Source: Candidatus Brevefilum sp.
GTDB taxonomy: Bacteria > Chloroflexota > Anaerolineae > Anaerolineales > Anaerolineaceae
NCBI GenBank assembly: GCA_007119455.1
Contig: SKPR01000043.1
Location: forward strand, 1 to 5,374
Direction of reading: 5' to 3'
DNA: 5,374 nt
In this document: one piece after another, positions 1 to 5,374 of the stretch
How positions within the stretch are numbered: the stretch's first letter is position 1
Layout of the letters: each line of letters starts with the position of its first letter
Translations under genes and position numbers: made by a program
The notes under the pieces: model-generated
The model's input: only the letters and a program-made list of their open reading frames with translations
Told to the model about the DNA's origin: nothing
Databases searched by the model: none

Positions 1-121
1 ATTGGACGGAGCGCCACCCGATGCCACCATGTTGATATCGATTGGCGTGATGGTCATTTTCCTGATTAGCGGCCTCTATTACTTCCGGCGAATGGAAAAA
101 ACATTTGCCGATATTGTTTAG
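1..121 (+). CDS. ABC-2 type polysaccharide export permease (Wzm-like), C-terminal end only
   Basis: The window opens inside a gene in the frame that ends with TAG at 119-121; 39 complete codons are visible. The tail holds a hydrophobic run (MLISIGVMVIFLISGLYYF, roughly the last transmembrane helix) followed by a short cytosolic end, RRMEKTFADIV. A last helix followed by a basic/acidic F-x-R-x-E-x-x-FAD tail is typical of ABC-2 permeases that export O-antigen, teichoic acid or capsule chains. The next gene is a Wzt-type ATPase that starts directly at this stop codon, which is the usual order of wzm-wzt pairs and strongly supports the call. In such transporters two permease copies form the membrane channel for a lipid-linked glycan. 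The body of the protein lies outside the window, so subfamily cannot be judged. Confidence 0.8.
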   Translation, partial: LDGAPPDATMLISIGVMVIFLISGLYYFRRMEKTFADIV

Positions 122-1411
122 GTGATGATGACAGATCTGGCTTTACGTGTAGATAATATAGGCAAACGCTATCGTATCGGTCTCAAGCAAACGCGCCCCG
201 ATACTTTACGGGATGTCATGGTGGATGCAGCCAGACGGATTGGTAACGTCTTTAAACTCGGTGATCATCATTATTCAGAAAGCCCCGACCATATCTGGGC
301 ATTAAGAAATATCTCCTTTGAAGTAGAAAGGGGGCAGGTCTTGGGGATAGTGGGCAGGAATGGTGCCGGTAAAAGCACCTTGCTAAAAATCCTGTCCCGG
401 GTAACCGATCCAACAACAGGATACGGAGAAATCCATGGGCGGGTTGGCTCCTTGCTGGAAGTTGGGACTGGATTCCATCCAGAGCTTTCTGGTCGGGAGA
501 ATATTTATCTCAATGGTGCAATCCTTGGCATGCGCCGGGAGGAAATCGATCGGAAATTTGATGCGATTGTGGAATTTTCTGAAGTAGGAAAATTTCTGGA
601 TACACCCGTCAAACGCTTTTCAAGTGGGATGTATCTGCGATTGGCCTTTGCTGTAGCAGCCCATCTCGAGCCAGAGATTCTGGTGGTGGATGAAGTGCTG
701 GCAGTGGGTGATGCAGAATTTCAACGAAAATGCCTGGGAAAAATGAACGATGTTGCCCAGGAAGGCCGTACGGTCTTATTTGTGAGCCATAACATGTCTG
801 CAATCTTGCGGTTAACTCAGGAGGCGATCGTCCTCGATCAGGGCCAGATTGTGATGCGCGCCCCGACACCTGAAGCTGTTGACTTCTACTTAAATATGGG
901 CCTCAACAAGCAGGGTGAACGTTTTTGGGAGCATACCGAAATATCGAATGCCTCCGAACCATTTCAACCAGTGGCTTTGCGTGTAAAAAATCCACAGGGA
1001 GAAATTGTGGATACCGTTAATTCAGCAGAAGGTTTTTCAATGGAGATGGAATATCAACTGGCGGATGCCATCAGCGGCCTCCGTGTCGGATTTTATCTCA
1101 TGACGACCCGAGGTGAATTTGTTTTCACATCCTTCGACACAGATGACCCATCATCCTATGAATCCTTTACCTCGAGGCCAGCCGGGCGGTATATCAGCCG
1201 GTGCCAGGTGCCACCAAATTTGATGAATGAAGGGCGTTTTGTTGTGGGTGTAAACGCCAGCGCATACCGCATCAAACGTTATTTTCAAGACGATAAAGCA
1301 CTCACATTTACTGTCGATGCCACCGGTGCACCAGGGACACACTGGCCTGAAAAACGGCTTGGCCCGGTAAGGCCTAAACTGGATTGGCAAATTGAGAAAA
1401 TGGGGCTTTAG
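122..1411 (+). CDS. wzt: Polysaccharide ABC exporter ATP-binding subunit, Wzt type with C-terminal glycan-binding domain
   Basis: This is the ATPase that powers export of a lipid-linked polysaccharide through its partner permease at the cytoplasmic membrane. Counting from the GTG at 122, the nucleotide-binding domain covers about residues 5-255: Walker A GRNGAGKS at 78-85, the LLEVGTGFHPELSGREN region at about 111-127 that is characteristic of Wzt/KpsT/TagH-like exporters, signature FSSGM at 166-170, Walker B ILVVDE at 186-191, and the switch histidine in SHN (H223). All key residues are present. Residues about 270-425 form a second, beta-rich domain (for example GLRVGFYLMTTRGEFVF at 319-335), resembling the C-terminal domain of E. 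coli O8/O9a Wzt, which recognises the modified end of the glycan; total length is close to those proteins. The start is ambiguous: GTG 122, ATG 125 and ATG 128 lie in a row straight after the permease stop with no good Shine-Dalgarno, so translational coupling is likely. The next gene follows after 3 bp. The family call is firm; the substrate is unknown. Confidence 0.93.
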   Translation: MMMTDLALRVDNIGKRYRIGLKQTRPDTLRDVMVDAARRIGNVFKLGDHHYSESPDHIWALRNISFEVERGQVLGIVGRNGAGKSTLLKILSRVTDPTTGYGEIHGRVGSLLEVGTGFHPELSGRENIYLNGAILGMRREEIDRKFDAIVEFSEVGKFLDTPVKRFSSGMYLRLAFAVAAHLEPEILVVDEVLAVGDAEFQRKCLGKMNDVAQEGRTVLFVSHNMSAILRLTQEAIVLDQGQIVMRAPTPEAVDFYLNMGLNKQGERFWEHTEISNASEPFQPVALRVKNPQGEIVDTVNSAEGFSMEMEYQLADAISGLRVGFYLMTTRGEFVFTSFDTDDPSSYESFTSRPAGRYISRCQVPPNLMNEGRFVVGVNASAYRIKRYFQDDKALTFTVDATGAPGTHWPEKRLGPVRPKLDWQIEKMGL

Positions 1412-1414
1412 TTT

Positions 1415-2998
1415 ATGAAAAGAAGCACAATCAAGAAGTTACTGGGTGAACTGCCCCTTACGGCTGAATTGTATTGGAATCTGATTCAGCGTCACAAGAA
1501 CTGGCAGGCGCATTTTAATTTAGATTTACTTTCTTCTATTTTGCCACAGACAGTCCGTGAGGCTGAGCGGTTCCATAAGTCAAAAAGGACAGGCAAAAAA
1601 GTTTTCCTCTTCGCTACTTTACATTATTGGATCGAGTACACAGCTCTTTTGAGTTTAGCCCTGGCAGGTAAAGGCCATCAGGTGACCTTTGCCTTTACCC
1701 CTTACGCAAACTGGGAAAAGCCCATAGGCAAATTTGATCTCAGACGGCAAAACCTTTATGCACGCCAGATATTGAGCCCGGCTGCCGGAATAATACAGAT
1801 ACAGTCTCTGCTGGATGTGAGACCCATCTCGAAAACTTTACCAGAGGAACTCAAACAAGCTGTAAAGGAAGTCAGTATCTTTGATGCACAATATACGCTA
1901 CAGGTCGAAGATATCAGTGAAGACAATCCTATCTATCAAATTCGCTATGAACGCAACCTGCTTGCCGCACGTCACGCCCGAGCCTGGTTGCTCGCCCATC
2001 AACCGGATGTCGTTGTCGTGCCAAACGGCACCATCCAGGAGATGGGTATGGTTTACAGGGTGGCCCGTCATCTGAATATTCCCACTGTAACTTTTGAATT
2101 TGGTGATCAACGTGAACGGATCTGGTTGGCAAAGAATTCCGAAATTATGCGTCAGAATACCGATGACCTTTGGGATGCGCGTGGGGGTGAACCGCTTGAC
2201 GAGGAACAGGTACAGCAGATTCAGGCTCTGTTTGCGGCTCGTGAAGGCGCCAGAACCTGGAAAAATTTCGCCCGAAAATGGCAAGAAACCCCAACCCAAG
2301 GCGGTCTCAAAATTCGAAAACGGTTGAATTTGGACCAGCGTCCGGTTATCTTGCTGGCGACCAATGTCTTAGGGGATAGCCTGACTCTTGGCCGTCAGGT
2401 GTTCAGTGAGACAATGGCCGATTGGATCGAGCGAACGGTTCGTTACTTTGCAGAACGGGAAGATGTTCAACTGGTAATCCGTGTCCATCCTGGTGAAGTG
2501 TTGTTAGGCGGCGCGTCCATGGTCGATGTGATCAAATCTGCTTTGGGCAAAATCCCAGCTCACATTCATTTGATCAAACCTGAAGAAAAGATCAACACTT
2601 ATGATGTGGTCGAAATAGCAGACCTGGGCCTGGTTTATACCACCACAGTCGGTCTGGAAATGGCGATGCGCGGTATCCCGGTGATTGTGGCTGGAGAGAC
2701 CCATTACCGGAACCGGGGTTTCACCCATGACCCTGATTCATGGGAGACATATTTTAATATCCTCGGATCAATTTTAGGTGATCTGGAAAACGCCCGATTA
2801 AGCCAGACACAGGTTGACCTTGCCTGGCGGTATGTCTACCTGTTCTTCTTTGTTTTCCCTAAACCCTTCCCCTGGCATCTCTTAGATCTGGAGGAGGATC
2901 TTCAGAGTCGGCCCATGGCTTTTGTGTTGGGTGAAGAAGGCCAGCAGGCATATGGTGAAACATTTGATTTTCTTACTGGTGAACCGTTGACCTGGTGA
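1415..2998 (+). CDS. Capsule-synthesis family protein (LipB/KpsS/KpsC-like), probable GT-B glycosyltransferase
   Basis: A 527-residue protein with no signal peptide, so probably cytosolic or at the inner face of the membrane. It reads as two Rossmann-like halves. The N-terminal half has a strand-helix opening at 61-92 (KKVFLFATLHYW onward) and PDVVVVPNG at 197-205 followed by a helix and NIPTVTFEFG (221-230). The C-terminal half has VIRVHPGE at 354-361, then TTTVGLEMAMRGIPVIVAG at 409-427 and HYRNRGFTHDP at 430-440. The HP motif, and the T/S-x-V-G-x-E-x-x-x-x-G-x-PV block with a following Y-x-x-x-G-x-T, are what I associate with the capsule-synthesis family whose KpsS and KpsC members transfer Kdo. 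A hydrophobic aromatic patch (YVYLFFFVFPKPFPWHLL, 473-490) may touch the membrane. A weak GGGG Shine-Dalgarno lies at 1402-1405, 9 bp before the ATG. The 3-bp distance from wzt places it in the export operon. The exact sugar transferred is unknown; a Kdo substrate is not shown by the sequence. Identification is from motifs only. Confidence 0.7.
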   Translation: MKRSTIKKLLGELPLTAELYWNLIQRHKNWQAHFNLDLLSSILPQTVREAERFHKSKRTGKKVFLFATLHYWIEYTALLSLALAGKGHQVTFAFTPYANWEKPIGKFDLRRQNLYARQILSPAAGIIQIQSLLDVRPISKTLPEELKQAVKEVSIFDAQYTLQVEDISEDNPIYQIRYERNLLAARHARAWLLAHQPDVVVVPNGTIQEMGMVYRVARHLNIPTVTFEFGDQRERIWLAKNSEIMRQNTDDLWDARGGEPLDEEQVQQIQALFAAREGARTWKNFARKWQETPTQGGLKIRKRLNLDQRPVILLATNVLGDSLTLGRQVFSETMADWIERTVRYFAEREDVQLVIRVHPGEVLLGGASMVDVIKSALGKIPAHIHLIKPEEKINTYDVVEIADLGLVYTTTVGLEMAMRGIPVIVAGETHYRNRGFTHDPDSWETYFNILGSILGDLENARLSQTQVDLAWRYVYLFFFVFPKPFPWHLLDLEEDLQSRPMAFVLGEEGQQAYGETFDFLTGEPLTW

Positions 2999-3018
2999 TT
3001 GGTAATTCCTGCTTGATG

Positions 3019-3031
3019 ATTAACTATTAAT
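3019..3031. repeat. Short AT-rich dyad (5-3-5)
   Basis: ATTAA-CTA-TTAAT is a perfect 5-bp inverted repeat with a 3-bp centre. Flanking CTGC (3009-3012) and GCAG (3032-3035) could lengthen it with a 6-nt bulge. There is no T tract after it, so it does not look like a terminator; it could be a protein-binding site or chance. Confidence 0.3.
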
Positions 3032-3042
3032 GCAGCAACCTG

Positions 3043-3055
3043 AAACGACACGTTT
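3043..3055. repeat. Short dyad (5-3-5)
   Basis: AAACG-ACA-CGTTT is a perfect 5-bp inverted repeat with a 3-bp centre. It lies 24 bp (centre to centre) after the dyad at 3019-3031 and about 22 bp before the possible -35 box. The sequence of the arms differs from the first dyad, so the two are not copies of one another. Confidence 0.3.
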
Positions 3056-3076
3056 ACGAAGTAATTTAGCCATATC

Positions 3077-3106
3077 TTGAAATGCCGGTTTTATTTACTT
3101 TACGAT
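3077..3106 (+). promoter_or_regulatory. Possible sigma-70-type promoter for the methyltransferase-pseB-reductase group
   Basis: TTGAAA at 3077-3082 (5 of 6 to the TTGACA consensus) is followed after 18 bp by TACGAT at 3101-3106 (4 of 6 to TATAAT, keeping the important TA at the start and AT at the end). Transcription would start near 3113, giving a leader of only about 10 nt before the ATG at 3123, which agrees with the lack of a good Shine-Dalgarno there. This is the only non-coding gap where a promoter would be expected, but the match is moderate and AT-rich DNA gives such hits by chance. Confidence 0.3.
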
Positions 3107-3122
3107 CCTGGACTGAATAGCA

Positions 3123-4049
3123 ATGAGCGATCAAAACATCAAAAAACATGTACGGGAATTTTACGACCGGGTAGGCTGGCAATCGGTTGGTGACATGTTG
3201 TATCAAAATGCCCAATACGAGGACCTCAGGCCTGTTTCACAGGAGTACCTTCAGCGCTGCCATATGCGCGTGAAAAAGCACCTGGCACCGAAAGGCGGGT
3301 ATTTACTGGATGCCGGTTCAGGCCCTGTGCAATACCCGGAATATCTGACTTATTCTGAAGGATACCGGGGGCGGGTCTGTATGGATATCTCCATCGTTGC
3401 TTTGAAAGAAGCCCGCAAAAGATTGGGCGAGCATGGACTGTATGTGGTGGCTGATATTGCCCGGTTACCCTTCAAGGCAGACAGCTTCGATGGAATTGTT
3501 TCATTACATACCATTCACCATGTGCCTGTAGATGAAAAATTATCTGCTTATGAAGCGCTTCATCGCACCTTGCGACCCGGGCGGTCGATGGTCATCGTCA
3601 ATGGTTGGACGAACGCTCCCCTGATGGAACGATCAGCGTGGTTTATGCGATTGATGAAGCGCCTGAGGGCCAGATCAATGCGCGGAAAAAAGAGGGACGT
3701 TCAAGATGCTGGCATGGGTCAAAAAGTATCAATGCCCGAATCGGAGGGCAGTTTGCAGGATTCGTCCACGCCTGCAGGAACCTTTGTCCAAAAATTAAAC
3801 GCCAACTGGCTTGAGAGTACGCTATCGGGTCGAATGGAATTTGAGATACGGGTCTGGCGCAGCGTCAGCGTTCCTTTCCTGCGATCGGTTATCTACCCGG
3901 ATTGGGGTGGTCGTTTCTGGTTGCGGGTACTATTCTGGTTTGAAGAACGGTTTCCACGGTTGCTGGGACGAATTGGCCAGTATCCAATGGTTATCATTCG
4001 GAAACCAACCAGAAATGGCGATACTGAGCCCGGTTCATCTGCAGTATAA
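3123..4049 (+). CDS. Class I SAM-dependent methyltransferase with C-terminal extension
   Basis: This 308-residue protein transfers a methyl group from S-adenosylmethionine, most likely to a sugar hydroxyl, a sugar precursor or the end of the glycan chain, judged from its neighbours. The Rossmann methyltransferase core covers about residues 55-162: motif I LLDAGSGP at 61-68, the acidic residue at the end of strand 2 in CMDIS (D88), VVADIARLPF at 108-117, FDGIVSLHTIHHV at 122-134, and LRPGRSMVIVNG at 150-161. This is the Methyltransf_11-like layout. After the core come a hydrophilic, probably flexible segment (about 181-225, rich in R, K, S, G and Q) and an aromatic-rich C-terminal part (about 226-295) with several Trp and Phe residues that may bind the acceptor or membrane. 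The start is fixed by an in-frame TGA at 3114-3116 with only one candidate start after it; the Shine-Dalgarno is poor. pseB follows after 28 bp, so the two are probably co-transcribed. The methyl acceptor cannot be read from the sequence. Confidence 0.85.
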   Translation: MSDQNIKKHVREFYDRVGWQSVGDMLYQNAQYEDLRPVSQEYLQRCHMRVKKHLAPKGGYLLDAGSGPVQYPEYLTYSEGYRGRVCMDISIVALKEARKRLGEHGLYVVADIARLPFKADSFDGIVSLHTIHHVPVDEKLSAYEALHRTLRPGRSMVIVNGWTNAPLMERSAWFMRLMKRLRARSMRGKKRDVQDAGMGQKVSMPESEGSLQDSSTPAGTFVQKLNANWLESTLSGRMEFEIRVWRSVSVPFLRSVIYPDWGGRFWLRVLFWFEERFPRLLGRIGQYPMVIIRKPTRNGDTEPGSSAV

Positions 4050-4065
4050 TTCTGACAAAACTTCC

Positions 4066-4070
4066 AGGAG
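4066..4070 (+). promoter_or_regulatory. Shine-Dalgarno that fixes the pseB start
   Basis: AGGAG at 4066-4070 lies 7 bp before the ATG at 4078. It is the clearest ribosome binding site in the window. The frame is open further upstream, as far as an ATG at 3811, but that stretch lies on top of the methyltransferase gene and encodes nothing resembling the family, so this site decides the start. Confidence 0.9.
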
Positions 4071-4077
4071 AAAACAA

Positions 4078-5082
4078 ATGGATTGGAAAGATAAAAATGT
4101 GCTGGTGACTGGTGGGACGGGCTCATTTGGCCGTAAATTCGTCGAAATCATGATGAAGGAGTACCAGCCAGAACGGTTGATCGTTTATAGCCGGGATGAG
4201 TTAAAGCAGCACGAAATGCGAATGGCCGGTTTGGAACATCCCAAATTACGCTATTTTATTGGTGATATTCGTGATTTGCCGCGGTTACGACGGGCATTCA
4301 ATGGTGTTGATATTGTCGTCCATACGGCTGCCCTCAAGCAGGTGCCCGCCTGTGAATATAATCCCATGGAAGCTGTTAAAACCAACATCCTCGGAAGCAG
4401 CAATGTGGTTGATGCGGCCCTGGACGCAGGTGTTAAAAAAGTGCTGGCCCTCAGCACGGATAAAGCCGTTAATCCAGTAAATCTCTACGGTGCGACCAAA
4501 CTCGCAGCTGAAAAACTTGTGGTACAGAGCAATGCCTATGCTGGTGGGATGGTCACAAGATTGAGCTGTGTCCGTTATGGCAATGTGGTTGGTTCACGGG
4601 GGAGTGTTGTACCATTGTTTATCAAACAACGACAGAATGGTGAAATAACCCTGACGGATACACGGATGACCCGGTTCCTGATCTCCCTGGAACAGGGTGT
4701 CCGTTTTGTGATTCGTTGTATGGAAGATATGCAGGGTGGGGAGGTGTTTGTTCCAAAAATACCCAGCACGAAGATGGTTGATCTGGCCCGCGCAATAGCG
4801 CCGGATGCAAAAATCCGGATGATTGGAATCCGGCCGGGAGAGAAACTCCACGAAGTACTGATATCTGAAGATGAAGCGCGAACGACAGTTGAGCTTGACG
4901 ATATGTTTGTTGTTCAGCCGGCAGCAGCCCTGTGGTTTGGATATCATTGGACAGATAAAGGAAATCCTTTGCCGGAAGGCTATCATTATGCCAGCGATAA
5001 TAACGGTGAGTGGTTAAGCCAGGAACAAATCCGCCAATTGGTACAACCGTTTGAGTTACATGAAATGGAAAGCAGCCGGTAA
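4078..5082 (+). CDS. pseB: UDP-N-acetylglucosamine 4,6-dehydratase (inverting), PseB/FlaA1 type
   Basis: This is a short-chain dehydrogenase/reductase that converts UDP-GlcNAc to UDP-2-acetamido-2,6-dideoxy-L-arabino-hexos-4-ulose (dehydration with inversion at C5), the first step towards pseudaminic acid and related L-amino sugars, in the cytosol with bound NADP. From the ATG at 4078 the protein has 334 residues, matching known PseB proteins (about 333). Visible features are the nucleotide-binding GGTGSFG (12-18), VYSRDE (36-41), GDIRD (62-66), AALKQVP (84-90), the active-site STDK (T127, D128, K129), YGATK (Y137, K141), RYGNVVGSRGSVVP (166-179), TRMTRF (195-200), FVPKIPS (224-230), and IGIRPGEKLHEV (249-260). 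The presence of NLYGATK at the catalytic position separates it from the CapE/WbjB relatives, which have Met in place of the tyrosine. It follows the methyltransferase by 28 bp and precedes a reductase by 2 bp. No pseC aminotransferase is visible in the window, so the final sugar is open. Confidence 0.94.
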   Translation: MDWKDKNVLVTGGTGSFGRKFVEIMMKEYQPERLIVYSRDELKQHEMRMAGLEHPKLRYFIGDIRDLPRLRRAFNGVDIVVHTAALKQVPACEYNPMEAVKTNILGSSNVVDAALDAGVKKVLALSTDKAVNPVNLYGATKLAAEKLVVQSNAYAGGMVTRLSCVRYGNVVGSRGSVVPLFIKQRQNGEITLTDTRMTRFLISLEQGVRFVIRCMEDMQGGEVFVPKIPSTKMVDLARAIAPDAKIRMIGIRPGEKLHEVLISEDEARTTVELDDMFVVQPAAALWFGYHWTDKGNPLPEGYHYASDNNGEWLSQEQIRQLVQPFELHEMESSR

Positions 5083-5084
5083 TT

Positions 5085-5374
5085 ATGCGTTTGCTAGTGA
5101 CAGGCGCCAGCGGACTTCTTGGTTTAAACCTGAGCCTGGTGGCTTCGACCCACGGCTATGAGGTTGTTGGATGGGTTCATTCACAACATCTGCAGGGCGT
5201 ACCTTTTGAAACCCTGGTGGTTGATTTCCGTAAAACTGAATCAACCCTTAAAATTTTTTCCGAATCTAAACCAGATGCGGTCGTACATTGTGCTGCATTG
5301 GCTGATCTGAATAAAGCTGAAGCTGATCCGGCATTAGCCAATCAGCTCAATGCTAAAATACCTGCCATGCTGGC
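5085..5374 (+). CDS. RmlD-like NAD(P)-dependent sugar-nucleotide reductase/epimerase, N-terminal part
   Basis: Only the first 96 codons are in the window; the gene continues past the right edge. It opens with a classical Rossmann nucleotide-binding strand, RLLVTGASGLLG (GxxGxxG at residues 7-13), followed by a helix. Later come VVDFRK (45-50), PDAVVHCAALADLNKAEAD (63-81) and a conserved-looking asparagine in QLNAKIP (87-93). The H/N-C-A-A-x-x-x-x-x-KAE-x-x-P-x-x-A-x-x-x-N pattern is that of the RmlD family (dTDP-4-dehydrorhamnose reductase and relatives). The active-site YxxxK would lie beyond the edge, so catalysis cannot be checked. The start is 2 bp after the pseB stop and has no strong Shine-Dalgarno, suggesting translational coupling. 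Because it sits directly after a 4-keto-sugar-making enzyme, reduction of the 4-keto intermediate is a reasonable inference, but a dTDP-rhamnose reductase or a nucleotide-sugar epimerase is possible. Confidence 0.82.
   Translation, partial: MRLLVTGASGLLGLNLSLVASTHGYEVVGWVHSQHLQGVPFETLVVDFRKTESTLKIFSESKPDAVVHCAALADLNKAEADPALANQLNAKIPAML

Larger units (their letters stand above)
2999..3122 (+). other. 124-bp intergenic region separating the export genes from the sugar-modification genes
   Basis: This is the only sizeable non-coding gap in the window and is visibly more AT-rich than the flanking genes. It contains two short dyads (3019-3031 and 3043-3055) and a possible sigma-70-like promoter (3077-3106). 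No GC-rich hairpin followed by a T tract is present, so there is no support for an intrinsic terminator after the capsule-family gene. No open reading frame of note, tRNA or riboswitch was recognised. Confidence 0.6.

Noticed and set aside
609..869. 86-codon minus-strand open frame across the Wzt signature and Walker B region
   Set aside because: It is antisense to the best conserved part of the ATPase; the translation looks random.
1898..2299. 133-codon minus-strand open frame
   Set aside because: It is antisense to the KpsS/LipB-like gene, with no family features in its translation; a shadow of the coding strand.
3009..3035. Possible terminator after the KpsS/LipB-like gene
   Set aside because: The hairpin needs a 6-nt bulge, has a mostly A-T stem and is not followed by a run of T.
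3605..3814. Open frame inside the methyltransferase, considered as a sign of a frameshift
   Set aside because: The methyltransferase frame runs unbroken through this stretch into a plausible aromatic C-terminal part; the alternative translation has no recognisable motif.
3811..4077. 89-codon upstream extension of the pseB reading frame overlapping the methyltransferase gene
   Set aside because: The extension lies on the methyltransferase coding sequence, resembles no dehydratase N-terminus, and a strong AGGAG sits 7 bp before the ATG at 4078, which gives the normal family length.
4594..4986. 130-codon minus-strand open frame
   Set aside because: It is antisense to the conserved part of pseB and its translation is rich in Cys, His, Pro and Arg without any domain pattern.
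4078..5082. CapE/WbjB/FnlA (L-FucNAc pathway dehydratase) as the identity
   Set aside because: Those relatives carry Met at the position of Tyr137, while this protein has the NLYGATK catalytic motif and the C-terminal FVPKIPS and IRPGEKLHEV blocks of PseB.
1..5374. Mobile elements, CRISPR, tRNA, defence or toxin-antitoxin genes
   Set aside because: I looked on both strands and saw no repeat arrays, transposase motifs, tRNA-like cloverleaf or other accessory signals; the window is almost fully filled with polysaccharide genes.

Overview
The window is a stretch of a surface-polysaccharide (capsule, O-antigen or S-layer glycan type) biosynthesis and export locus. All genes are on the + strand. 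In order: the last codons of an ABC-2 polysaccharide-export permease (Wzm type); a Wzt-type ATP-binding subunit with a C-terminal glycan-recognition domain; a large GT-B-like protein of the capsule-synthesis LipB/KpsS/KpsC family; a 124-bp intergenic gap with a possible promoter; a class I SAM-dependent methyltransferase; a PseB-type UDP-GlcNAc 4,6-dehydratase; and the first 96 codons of an RmlD-like NAD(P)-dependent sugar reductase or epimerase that runs off the right edge.

The first three genes are packed as one transcription unit: the permease stop directly abuts the first possible wzt start, and wzt is 3 bp from the next gene. The last three form a second tight group, with a 28-bp gap before pseB (carrying a good Shine-Dalgarno) and a 2-bp gap before the reductase. 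The 124-bp gap has no convincing terminator, so the second group may be read both from upstream and from a local promoter.

Working model, part inference: PseB and the following SDR make an unusual 6-deoxy-amino sugar nucleotide. The KpsS/LipB-like protein acts as a glycosyltransferase or in export. The methyltransferase modifies a sugar or the chain end. The Wzm/Wzt transporter, which carries a C-terminal domain of the kind that reads glycan ends, moves the finished chain across the cytoplasmic membrane.

The organism cannot be fixed from this window. Base composition looks balanced (about half GC by eye) and the gene style would suit an environmental bacterium, for example Anaerolineae (Chloroflexota) or a deltaproteobacterium-like lineage; this is a weak guess. 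I see no tRNA, rRNA, CRISPR, insertion sequence or integrase. The protein families are all known. I do not see a clearly new system; what is worth a second look is the pairing of PseB with an RmlD-like reductase and the combination of a glycan-reading Wzt with a methyltransferase.
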